Source: Thermococcus chitonophagus (GTDB taxonomy: Archaea; Methanobacteriota_B; Thermococci; Thermococcales; Thermococcaceae). From it: 64,000 nucleotides of DNA. This document shows positions 38,659 to 45,207 of the stretch, in pieces. The number at the start of each line of letters is the position of its first letter. Within the stretch, counting starts at the first letter, position 1. Location: contig NZ_CP015193.1 of assembly GCF_002214605.1 (NCBI RefSeq), forward strand, positions 1,096,978-1,160,977, written 5' to 3'. The notes beneath the pieces were generated by a model. That model made no database searches, was not told where the DNA came from, and saw nothing but the letters and a program-made list of their open reading frames with translations. Both the position numbers and the translations under genes were made by a program.

Positions 38659-40002
38659 ATGCTCCTCACAAACGGCAGGATTGATAGGATCGCCGATACG
38701 CTCCTTGAGCAACTAGAAAGTACTTTGAAGTCGATAAATAAGGATGAGCTACTCAAGTCTTGGAAAGAGTTGCCTTCTCCTATTAGGTCTAAGGTGTACG
38801 CTATAGACGGGAGCAGGAGCATTTCAAGGCTAAGTGGAACCGTTATATATTTCCTCTCATCTTTCGCAGTTGGAACTGGAAAGCAGTACCGGCTTGTTTA
38901 TGCCAACGCCATGAGGTACAACTACGGGGTTTCTGAGCAAATAATAAGGATGCAGATGGAAACCCTCGAAAACATGCTCGGCTATCTGGCTGGTAAAAAG
39001 CTCGGTAGGGAAGGGTTAGTTCTCATGGACGGGACGCTTACGGGCTCCATAATAAGGCCTCCTGTGTATCCAAAGGATATAGAGAGTATGAGCATATTGA
39101 GATCAATCCTCGAGGAGGACAGATTTGATGAACTCGTGACCCAGTTCATTAGAGAACTAACTAACCACTACTCCAAGGTTGAGGAAGAGCTGGAATCCAG
39201 CGGTCACAGCGATTCACCCCTTAAGGCCGATGAATCTGTGAAGAGGTTTGAGAAGGAGTACCTCCAGAAAACGATATTTGGCTATCTAAGGGGGAAGGTT
39301 AGGGTAAAGGTTAGGATAGAAGATTTTAGGAGGAAGAGCGTTCCCGTGACGGTTTTAGAGAAGGCTGTAGAAAACGGAAAATCCCTAGAGAAGCTCGTTG
39401 ATGAGATAAGGAAAGGGGAAATTGAAATATACGTAAGCAAGGAAGATCTGCTTGATGCCCTACACGTCCTACTTACCTATCTTGAGTACCTGTACTCACT
39501 TGACAAGCTACTCGGCCTCCCTAAAGTGGCTTACGTTGCCAAGAGTTTTTACACGAGGAACTTAGCTGAGAGGCTTGGGCTTGAGGTCGTTGATACTGCA
39601 CTTCTCGACATAATCATGAGGAGCATCTTGGGGAGCGAGAGAGAAGGTTACTTAGACCTCGACCCAATAAGGCCAAAGCATGAAATTCCAGACTACCTCC
39701 TTAAGCACTTCAAGAACATCGAGAAGATACTCTCCAATGGAATAAACATAGCCTATGTGAGGTTCGAGAGGGGGGATGTTATATACATGGTTCAGTCAAA
39801 CAGAAAAATCGAGGAGATTCTGCCAGAGATGCTCTATCACAAGGCTGGAGGCTACTTAAGGCCCCTTCAACTTGCCCATCACGGCGTTAAGATCTCGTAC
39901 AAGGAGGCTAAAGCAAACCTTGCAATACTGATAAACATGCTGAGGGCCAAGAATCCCAATTTGAAAATATTCGTGAAGTACGGAAGGGCCCCGCTTGAGT
40001 AG
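38659..40002 (+). CDS. nurA: 5'-3' nuclease NurA
   Basis: NurA digests the 5' strand at DNA ends inside the HerA hexamer. The product of about 447 residues has the NurA metal motifs VYAIDGSRSISR near residue 50, LVLMDGTLTGS, and later conserved FERGDVIYMVQ. Its length matches Pyrococcus NurA. The ATG at 38659 has GGGGTGA, shared with the rad50 stop, five bases before it. It is the last chromosomal gene before tRNA-Gly and the integrated element. Confidence 0.95.
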   Translation: MLLTNGRIDRIADTLLEQLESTLKSINKDELLKSWKELPSPIRSKVYAIDGSRSISRLSGTVIYFLSSFAVGTGKQYRLVYANAMRYNYGVSEQIIRMQMETLENMLGYLAGKKLGREGLVLMDGTLTGSIIRPPVYPKDIESMSILRSILEEDRFDELVTQFIRELTNHYSKVEEELESSGHSDSPLKADESVKRFEKEYLQKTIFGYLRGKVRVKVRIEDFRRKSVPVTVLEKAVENGKSLEKLVDEIRKGEIEIYVSKEDLLDALHVLLTYLEYLYSLDKLLGLPKVAYVAKSFYTRNLAERLGLEVVDTALLDIIMRSILGSEREGYLDLDPIRPKHEIPDYLLKHFKNIEKILSNGINIAYVRFERGDVIYMVQSNRKIEEILPEMLYHKAGGYLRPLQLAHHGVKISYKEAKANLAILINMLRAKNPNLKIFVKYGRAPLE

Positions 40003-40123
40003 CCTGCTGGTGAACATTCGACTGGATTTAAGCCCGGTAACTGCTACAACTAACATTTTCCAGTGCCATAATTAAGGAAGTGTTATTTTAAGGATGCAGA
40101 GGGGTTCGCACTCTCCGCAAAGC

Positions 40124-40130
40124 TTATATA
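40124..40130 (+). promoter_or_regulatory. TATA box of tRNA-Gly
   Basis: TTATATA lies 30 bp before the first base of tRNA-Gly, so the intact tRNA copy keeps its own promoter after the insertion. Confidence 0.6.
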
Positions 40131-40159
40131 CCCTCTAGAAAATAGGTGGTTCTGGACGT

Positions 40160-40237
40160 GCGGTGGTAGTCTAGCCTGGTCTAGGACGCCGGCCTCCCAA
40201 GCCGGCGACCCGGGTTCAAATCCCGGCCACCGCACCA
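40160..40237 (+). tRNA. tRNA-Gly(CCC), target of the integrated element
   Basis: Acceptor strands GCGGTGG and CCACCGC pair, with an A discriminator and an encoded CCA. The anticodon loop CTCCCAA gives anticodon CCC, and the T loop is GGTTCAAATCC. The gene is whole because the element carries a copy of its 3' part. The last 46 bp form the left attachment repeat. Confidence 0.96.
40192..40237 (+). repeat. attL: 46-bp attachment repeat inside tRNA-Gly
   Basis: The segment from the anticodon loop (GCCTCCCAAG) to the encoded CCA is identical to 62062-62107. Outside it the sequences diverge (T against C on the right, G against T on the left). Confidence 0.95.
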
Positions 40238-40445
40238 TAATTATTTCTTGAAGCCTTGTAATGGCATCCCCTTGCGAAACAATAGCTGCAAGAATCATAT
40301 TCACCACCCGCGACAAGTTGTAGCCCCTTTTACGAACTTCCTCGACCAAACCCTCACATAGGTAAAGATGAACCCGTTTCTTCTGCCAATAATGGGTTGA
40401 ATCTCGGTTGAGAGCCCCGCTTTTTCCGTGGGCCTTTTGTCCCAA
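40192..40445 (-). CDS. Integrase, N-terminal part (int-N), split by integration
   Basis: A fragment of about 85 codons reading into the tRNA-Gly antisense strand. Residues 25-60 (RVHLYLCEGLVEEVRKRGYN onwards) look like a ribbon-helix-helix-type DNA-binding or dimerisation segment. The fragment ends in the att-encoded VRWPGFEPGSPAWEA. The same att peptide starts the C-terminal fragment at the other end, so joining attL to attR restores one frame of about 365 residues. In the integrated state, the frame runs on past the att site into the tRNA 5' flank and stops at 40083. The TTG start at 40445 is preceded by GGTGGG; the exact start is uncertain. Confidence 0.85.
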
Positions 40446-40512
40446 AATGACCCACCAAATATTGAACAGAGGTTGGGGGTTATATTAATGTCCATGAGAG
40501 CCACCTCTAGAT

Positions 40513-40830
40513 CTATGCCTTTAGCCATTCCGAATACTCTCTTCCGAGTTTGATCATCCTGCTTGAGAAGCGCTTTGAGAGTATTATGTAATCCTTACCG
40601 TTAATTATGACTTCTTCAAGAATGCCAAGTTCTTTAAGGCGCCTAATCACATAGTAAACTGTATTTGTGTGAACGCCTGAGGCTTTAGCTACTTCTTGGA
40701 CGAAGGATTTGAGGTTGCCTCTAAAGAGCTTGCCGTCATGTTCATACTTCAGTTTGTCGAGAATGTTCTCAACTACGAGCTTTTCACTCCTTAGCATACC
40801 ATACCTTATGACCTTGTCAAGCCAGTCCAT
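40513..40830 (-). CDS. Winged-helix transcription regulator
   Basis: A protein of about 105 residues with a winged-helix domain: a recognition-type segment ASGVHTNTVYYVIRRLKELG follows the first helices, and a beta wing IINGKDYIILS follows it. It probably represses its own gene and the element's left arm. Repeated GCACAAA/TTTGTGC inverted repeats lie across its ribosome binding site and promoter. The ATG at 40830 has GGTGGTGAG just before it; a GTG three codons upstream is also possible. Confidence 0.75.
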   Translation of the reverse strand: MDWLDKVIRYGMLRSEKLVVENILDKLKYEHDGKLFRGNLKSFVQEVAKASGVHTNTVYYVIRRLKELGILEEVIINGKDYIILSKRFSSRMIKLGREYSEWLKA

Positions 40831-40840
40831 ACTCACCACC

Positions 40841-40867
40841 TTTGTGCCCGCACAAATCCTTTTGTGC
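40841..40867. promoter_or_regulatory. Operator-like triple half-site over the regulator's leader
   Basis: Three half-sites in alternating orientation: TTTGTGC (40841-40847), GCACAAA (40850-40856) and TTTGTGC (40861-40867). Pairs make inverted repeats of 7 bp with spacers of 2 and 4 bp. The array starts 11 bp upstream of the regulator's ATG and would cover its 5' leader. A matching site lies at 40937-40954. Confidence 0.7.
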
Positions 40868-40936
40868 GAGAGTTAAGCCTTTCGGGAAAAGAAGGTTTCT
40901 GAGGATGTTTTTCTCCCGTGGACCGTGGACAGTATA

Positions 40937-40954
40937 GCACAAATGTTTTTGTGC
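40937..40954. promoter_or_regulatory. Second operator-like inverted repeat
   Basis: GCACAAA-N4-TTTGTGC, identical in half-sites and spacing to 40850-40867. It abuts TTTTAAATAC (from about 40955), which reads as a TATA box for minus-strand transcription of the winged-helix gene. Binding here would be expected to block that promoter. A 12-bp palindrome GGCTTGCAAGCC (40982-40993) lies further upstream. Confidence 0.65.
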
Positions 40955-41058
40955 TTTTAAATACTCCCTCTCATATAGGGGGGCTTGCAAGCCAAAGAAA
41001 TATCTAGAAAAATTAAGGCACAACTGTGACCCTAGCATGTTAGCATACCCACTTAATG

Positions 41059-41730
41059 TCATGCCCTAACACCCCCTAGCCACACCTCTAAATTGAGATC
41101 CTTCTTCCTGGGGAAGAGCTTTGAAAACTCCTCCTCAACCTTGATCCTAACCGCCCTCTCGATCATGTACTCCAGAGAACTTGCTGGAGAGTGATACTTG
41201 GCTGAGACAATCATCTTAGCAAAGCCTTCCTCCCAAACCACCCATCCAATCCCATAGTAACCCATGACAAAAAGATCTTCAAAGTCAAGCGTAACCCAGG
41301 ATCTAGTGGCGATGTACATGTAATCAACATAAGGCTGCCTTGCAATGGCTTGGGCAAGGACCTTCTTAACATCACCCTCCTTAAACTCAACCCCAATCCT
41401 CCTAACATGCCCCTTCCTATTTCTCAAAATAATTAGGAGATCAAACTCAAGCTTTTCATTATTTCCATTAAGCCACACATGAGGATGAACCTCCTTAAGC
41501 TCCAAATTAGTGCCAGCAGTATGATACCTAACTATAACATCAAGCACGCCAAGAGCATATGCCTCTGAGCCTACTGGAATCTCCTTCTTGCACTTCTCAC
41601 AAACATGAGACTTCCTAGTTCTTATCCTTCTAGACTTGTAAAAGCTACGATAATTTACAAACCCTAGGAGATATGCAATTGGTACCCTAAGAAAATCAAG
41701 AACATATAGAGAAACATTAACCTCACTCAT
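41059..41730 (-). CDS. Zinc-ribbon protein with PD-(D/E)XK nuclease-like core
   Basis: A 223-residue protein. Near residue 44 is a zinc-binding pair CEKCKKE, with further potential ligands not obvious. From about residue 95 follows a restriction-endonuclease-like pattern: EFDLLIILRN (aspartate) then GVEFKEGD (E-x-K) followed by a helix with VLAQAIAR. This suggests a metal-dependent DNA nuclease. A role at replication or packaging of the element is possible. The gene overlaps the one before it by 4 nt and is the last of a run of six coupled minus-strand genes starting at 43680. Confidence 0.55.
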   Translation of the reverse strand: MSEVNVSLYVLDFLRVPIAYLLGFVNYRSFYKSRRIRTRKSHVCEKCKKEIPVGSEAYALGVLDVIVRYHTAGTNLELKEVHPHVWLNGNNEKLEFDLLIILRNRKGHVRRIGVEFKEGDVKKVLAQAIARQPYVDYMYIATRSWVTLDFEDLFVMGYYGIGWVVWEEGFAKMIVSAKYHSPASSLEYMIERAVRIKVEEEFSKLFPRKKDLNLEVWLGGVRA

Positions 41731-42077
41731 GCCTCAACCTCCCTCAGGCTTTTTACTTCCATGAGATTTGTTTTGATCTCGGAAAGCTTTCTCCTAACCA
41801 ATCCGCTTTCTTGAATTTCAAAAATATCGAGAAGGTTTTTCTGAGATTTTGAGAGTGTGATTAGGACATTTAAGTCCCTGATAATCTTCTCAATGTCGTA
41901 AGTTGCTGGAATCTCAAATGCCACAACTTCCCCACCCCTGAGTAAAAGCTTGATATCAAAGTGCAGGCCTCCCTTGTATGTTGAGGCACTAACATCAACT
42001 GCTTGAACCTCACTGAGGTCAACAAGCCTCATCAAAACCTCTTCAGAAAAATTGAAGAACACAGCAAGCCAAGCCAT
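41727..42077 (-). CDS. Hypothetical protein of the element's replication block
   Basis: A 116-residue protein with a beta-rich N-terminal half (SASTYKGGLHFDIKLLLRGG) and a helical, charged C-terminal half. No family recognised. It begins directly at the end of the 77-residue gene upstream and overlaps the nuclease-like gene by 4 nt. A second ATG 15 codons in is a possible start. Confidence 0.6.
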   Translation of the reverse strand: MAWLAVFFNFSEEVLMRLVDLSEVQAVDVSASTYKGGLHFDIKLLLRGGEVVAFEIPATYDIEKIIRDLNVLITLSKSQKNLLDIFEIQESGLVRRKLSEIKTNLMEVKSLREVEA

Positions 42078-42311
42078 TCACACCACCCCGAATTTCTTTA
42101 GAAGCCCTTTTACGGTTAGTAAAGCCCCAACGTACCCCTCCCAATAATAGAACTCCTCCATGTCCCCCTTGCGGAGGAAGTACTCCTTCCTCTTCCTGGC
42201 TTCCTCAAGTTCCCTCTCAATTAACTCCACAATACTAACCCTAGACTGCTCCGCCTCCCTAGCCTTCCTTACTTCAGAGGCAACCCACTCCCAAAACTCA
42301 GCCTCACTCAT
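42078..42311 (-). CDS. Small helical hypothetical protein
   Basis: From the ATG at 42311 this gives 77 residues (MSEAEFWEWVASEVRKAREA onwards), mostly helical and acidic/basic, with an YYWEGYVGALLTVKGLL segment at the end. The frame opens 13 codons earlier, but this ATG overlaps the GINS-like gene's stop and fits the coupled layout of the operon. No family recognised. Confidence 0.6.
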   Translation of the reverse strand: MSEAEFWEWVASEVRKAREAEQSRVSIVELIERELEEARKRKEYFLRKGDMEEFYYWEGYVGALLTVKGLLKKFGVV

Positions 42312-42774
42312 CCACAACACCCCCATCGAGAAATCCGCGTAACTCCTCACTCCAACGCCTGTAAAACTCCCTCTCCTCTTTTGTTAGCTTATTCTCGATT
42401 TCGAGAGAGTTGGGGCGAATTAAAGCAGCATAGAAGATCTTCTCAAGCCTAGTCATCTTGAGCTTCCTCACGTGATCTTGGAAGCGCCTGAGAGTGTCCA
42501 AAGCATAAGCATCAGCCCTCCTAGCCCTTGTCAACAAAACTTCTTCCACAAGCTTCACTTTCTCATAGAAGTCTTCATCGAGCTTCTGCAATTCCGTATT
42601 CTTAGCCTCCAAATACCTTAATGCCGCAACCTCCTTCACAAAATCATGAAGACCAGCAAGATCCACAATACCCTTCTTGAACAGTTCTCTAAACGTACCT
42701 ATATCAACCGAAATATAGTCTCCTTTTCTCCAGCTCCCAATATCAGTTAATACAACCGCCAGAACCTCAGTCAT
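42304..42774 (-). CDS. GINS-like replication protein
   Basis: A 156-residue protein whose two halves resemble the GINS fold. The N-terminal part (VLTDIGSWRKGDYISVDIGT then ELFKKGIVD) is like the small GINS B domain. The rest is like the helical A domain: KLDEDFYEKVKLVEEV, then TRLEKIFYAALIRP, then LTKEEREFYRRWSEEL. The B-A order is that of Gins23/Psf2/Psf3. Chromosomal GINS links MCM helicase and RecJ/Cdc45 in the archaeal replisome. An element-borne copy could recruit or redirect the host helicase. The match is by eye from motif pattern only. It is coupled to neighbours by 4- and 8-nt overlaps. Confidence 0.5.
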   Translation of the reverse strand: MTEVLAVVLTDIGSWRKGDYISVDIGTFRELFKKGIVDLAGLHDFVKEVAALRYLEAKNTELQKLDEDFYEKVKLVEEVLLTRARRADAYALDTLRRFQDHVRKLKMTRLEKIFYAALIRPNSLEIENKLTKEEREFYRRWSEELRGFLDGGVVDE

Positions 42775-43439
42775 GCAATCACCCCCTCAACTATTCCTGA
42801 TGAGCGAAATTTCCCATCATCCCGTTTTGCAATCCTAACAATCCAACCGAGCTCCCTAAACCTCAAATCCTTCTCAACAACCAACCCAAGCTCCTCAGAA
42901 ACCAGAATCTTGCCCTCATCAACAAACCAGCGCTCCAGGAATTCTTTCGCGTGCCTCAAGTAATCACCAGAATATCCAAGCCTCTTGAGAAGATCTAACA
43001 TCTTTATACTGCCATCTCTACCATACTTGTCGAGGATTTCGTAGATTTCGAGCTTGAGATCCTCAGCCTGGCGCTCTCTTGCACTCATCTTTAGCTGTCT
43101 CTTGAGTTCGGCCAGCTCAGCCTTCAGAGCCTTCACTTCCTCACGAAGAGCATCACGCTCTTTCAAAACCCTCTCATAATCATCCTGAAGCTTCAGAAAC
43201 TTAGCCTCAAGCTCAGCATAGTCCTTCTCGAGCTTTGAAGTAAGCCTTTTATACTCCTCAAGCTCACGCATAACTTCTGCAACATTTGCATCCGATGCAT
43301 CGAGCAACATTTCTATAAATTCACGTCTCGAAAGGGAACCTCTACGTTCATCTAGTTTCCTAACGTATGAGATCTGAAGTTGTAAATGAATATTTTCAAC
43401 AGGTTCTTTCAATCTCTTTGGAGCTCCTCTTCTTGCCAT
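42771..43439 (-). CDS. DNA-binding coiled-coil protein with RHH and winged-helix parts
   Basis: A protein of about 222 residues in three parts. The first 50 residues look like a ribbon-helix-helix domain (IHLQLQISYVRKLDERRGSL, SRREFIEMLL). Residues 60-125 form a long heptad coiled coil. The C-terminal 85 residues resemble a winged helix (MLDLLKRLGYSGDYLRHAKE). This layout suits a plasmid partition or replication-initiation protein. The ATG at 43439 follows CGGTGAT and comes just after the stop of the small RHH gene. Confidence 0.65.
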   Translation of the reverse strand: MARRGAPKRLKEPVENIHLQLQISYVRKLDERRGSLSRREFIEMLLDASDANVAEVMRELEEYKRLTSKLEKDYAELEAKFLKLQDDYERVLKERDALREEVKALKAELAELKRQLKMSARERQAEDLKLEIYEILDKYGRDGSIKMLDLLKRLGYSGDYLRHAKEFLERWFVDEGKILVSEELGLVVEKDLRFRELGWIVRIAKRDDGKFRSSGIVEGVIA

Positions 43440-43443
43440 AATA

Positions 43444-43680
43444 TCACCGCTTAGCCCTGTATCTTTCAAGTTCAGCTTTAAGAGCGCTTAGTTCCTCTTT
43501 TAGAATAGCAAGTTCCTCTTGTAGTTTCCGATTTTCCTCGATTAGTTTCCATTTCTCAGAATCAAGTGTTTTAATTAGATCTTCTAGCAGTTCTGCCCTT
43601 GTTCTGCCATTTTTCATTGATTCAAGCTTATGCCAAAGTTCTATTGGTACATCAGCAATCCATCTTTTCTTCAGGGGCAT
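43444..43680 (-). CDS. Ribbon-helix-helix coiled-coil protein
   Basis: A 78-residue protein with an N-terminal RHH-like segment (RWIADVPIELWHKLESMKNG, RTRAELLEDLI) and a C-terminal coiled coil (WKLIEENRKLQEELAILKEE). It is the first gene of the six-gene operon running to 41059. Its promoter region contains the 30-bp palindrome at 43713-43742, so it is the natural candidate for binding it. Confidence 0.7.
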   Translation of the reverse strand: MPLKKRWIADVPIELWHKLESMKNGRTRAELLEDLIKTLDSEKWKLIEENRKLQEELAILKEELSALKAELERYRAKR

Positions 43681-43712
43681 GTCTTATCCCTCCATACGTT
43701 ATTAGCTCTATA

Positions 43713-43742
43713 TACGTCAGTAACGTATACGTGATTGACGTA
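43713..43742. promoter_or_regulatory. 30-bp palindrome in the replication-block promoter
   Basis: TACGTCA (43713-43719), three bases, the perfect palindrome ACGTATACGT (43723-43732), three bases, then TGACGTA (43736-43742). The two arms are exact complements. Next to it, CTTAAATA (minus strand, 43742-43749) is a likely TATA box for the gene at 43680, so the palindrome covers the transcript start. It may be an operator for the RHH protein or part of an origin. Confidence 0.65.
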
Positions 43743-43749
43743 TTTAAGA

Positions 43750-44031
43750 GTTATGTTCTATAAACCATACATAATGTTCCAAAAATTTGACACAGGTCTG
43801 AGAGAAAATAGTCTATTTCAGTGCCAGCTACTATACTATTTTTTGTACGCTGAATTGTTTATACATACAATTTAACATAACATAAAGAAGGAAGAATAGA
43901 GAAGAAAAGTATGATTTTCTCCTCCCTGTGGAGAGATTTCATGAAAGTTGAATATAGTGTACAATTAAATGGCCCTAATTTTTACATCCTCGTAGTAATT
44001 CACCAAATTTTTATGTACATATAAACAAACA
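43750..44031. other. AT-rich non-coding stretch, origin candidate
   Basis: A gene-poor stretch with high A+T. It holds an inverted repeat AATTGT/ACAATT (43853-43858, 43867-43872), a TCTCC/GGAGA hairpin near 43918-43936, and a palindrome ATGTACAT near 44012. A 28-codon frame from 43940 has a GGAGAG site but no recognised product. It lies next to the replication-block operon and could contain the element's origin; no iterons are obvious. Confidence 0.3.
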
Positions 44032-44520
44032 TTAGGCTCTGCTTAGTATTCTTATCTCCTGATCTCTAGTTATTATTTCATATTTGCCTCTGAGGATATT
44101 GCGAAGAAATTTGGCCTTATCTCCCAATAGCTCTTCTGGCTTAATTATATCTACAATTAATACTTCAACGAAGTCTCCTGGCTTTATCCCGATTTCGTCT
44201 CTTAGGCCTTTTGGAATTGTCATATAGCCTTTGTCATATACTCGGGCTAGAAAATGTCCTCTATGTACTTTTTCGTTGTCTTTTTTCCTTATTATCACCT
44301 CTATGAAATCCCCAAGTTCTATGTTATAATACTCCCTAATGGGAGTTAGTAAGGTTATTCTCCCCTGAACCATTACCTTTGTTGGATACTTAGCTAGTGG
44401 CTCTGGTGTTTCTTGCATTCTTTGTGCCTCCTTGAGCTTTCTTATTATGCTTATATGTTTAGACGTTTTTGAACCTATAATGTTTTTTATCCTATTTACC
44501 ATGTTTGCACTCTTATGCAT
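44032..44520 (-). CDS. Tandem AbrB/SpoVT-type DNA-binding protein
   Basis: A 162-residue protein with two swapped-hairpin AbrB-like units. The first is VMVQGRITLLTPIREYYNIE followed by LGDFIEVII. The second is ARVYDKGYMTIPKGLRDEIG followed by IKPGDFVEVLI. Two units in one chain could form the usual double-hairpin fold without dimerising, or bind two sites. A TAAATTTTGA-like box about 25-30 bp before the ATG, and the absence of a ribosome binding site, suggest a leaderless transcript. Confidence 0.75.
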   Translation of the reverse strand: MHKSANMVNRIKNIIGSKTSKHISIIRKLKEAQRMQETPEPLAKYPTKVMVQGRITLLTPIREYYNIELGDFIEVIIRKKDNEKVHRGHFLARVYDKGYMTIPKGLRDEIGIKPGDFVEVLIVDIIKPEELLGDKAKFLRNILRGKYEIITRDQEIRILSRA

Positions 44521-44641
44521 TTTTATTACTTACAACAATAGTCAAAATTTAGGATTGTCATGGGCTTGATAATTTGGAGAGTAAGAGTTTTTATTATGCA
44601 TTTCCAGAGATTTTAAAGCTAAAAGAGAGGGGGTGAAGGGG

Positions 44642-45190
44642 GTGAGCTTGGGAAAGGCGATAATGGTAGTGGGGATTATTTTGATTGTAATAGGAATGTT
44701 TGGTCTTGGTTTTTACTATGCGGCTTCTCCAAGGTTAATACAGGAGTATAACTTAAATAAAAATCTTTATGTTGGGGCTGGATATCCTATTAAGTTTATT
44801 GCAGAGCGGGGGAATATCATTGTTGTTAAAGGTGAGGGTAGAGGCCCAAATGGCGAATTAGTGCCGGTTAATATCATGATTGATGGTGTTTCAAATATAA
44901 AAATTAGCAGGAATCCTGGGACTTCTGACTTCTTCTATAGCGTTGATAGGACTCCCTTGATGTCTCCATTTGGGTATAGTTTTAGAGCTCCTTTCACGGG
45001 AGAGTTTGAAATCACTCTTGAATATTTGCCTAAAGACCTTGACAAATGGCCAGGTGAGGCAACTGTTGTGGCAACGATTTCGGTTTATGATGACTCATTT
45101 AAACGGAGAAACCTTCTGATATTTGGGGCTATTACTGTGATAGGTCTTTTCTTAACTGTGATAGGTAAACTCCTACAGCGAACTTCATGA
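44642..45190 (+). CDS. Membrane protein with an extracellular domain
   Basis: About 182 residues: a hydrophobic helix near the N terminus (IMVVGIILIVIGMFGLGF), a beta-rich external domain of about 120 residues, and a second helix near the C terminus (LLIFGAITVIGLFLTVIG). The GTG at 44642 follows GGGGGTGA and is preferred over the GTG at 44633. It overlaps the frame of the next gene, so the pair is coupled. No family recognised. Confidence 0.65.
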   Translation: MSLGKAIMVVGIILIVIGMFGLGFYYAASPRLIQEYNLNKNLYVGAGYPIKFIAERGNIIVVKGEGRGPNGELVPVNIMIDGVSNIKISRNPGTSDFFYSVDRTPLMSPFGYSFRAPFTGEFEITLEYLPKDLDKWPGEATVVATISVYDDSFKRRNLLIFGAITVIGLFLTVIGKLLQRTS

Positions 45191-45207
45191 TGGAAGGAGG
45201 TGATACT

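Noticed and set aside
40301-40528. A 75-codon minus-strand frame overlapping the integrase N-terminal part
   Set aside because: It has a fair ribosome binding site, but it runs in another frame over the integrase segment with the conserved att peptide, which is the supported gene.
40817-41062. An 81-codon minus-strand frame over the operator region
   Set aside because: It spans the operators and the TATA box of the winged-helix gene and has no protein-like conservation pattern.
43940-44026. A 28-codon plus-strand frame in the AT-rich stretch
   Set aside because: It has a GGAGAG site, but no neighbour coupling and no recognisable product; kept only as a note.
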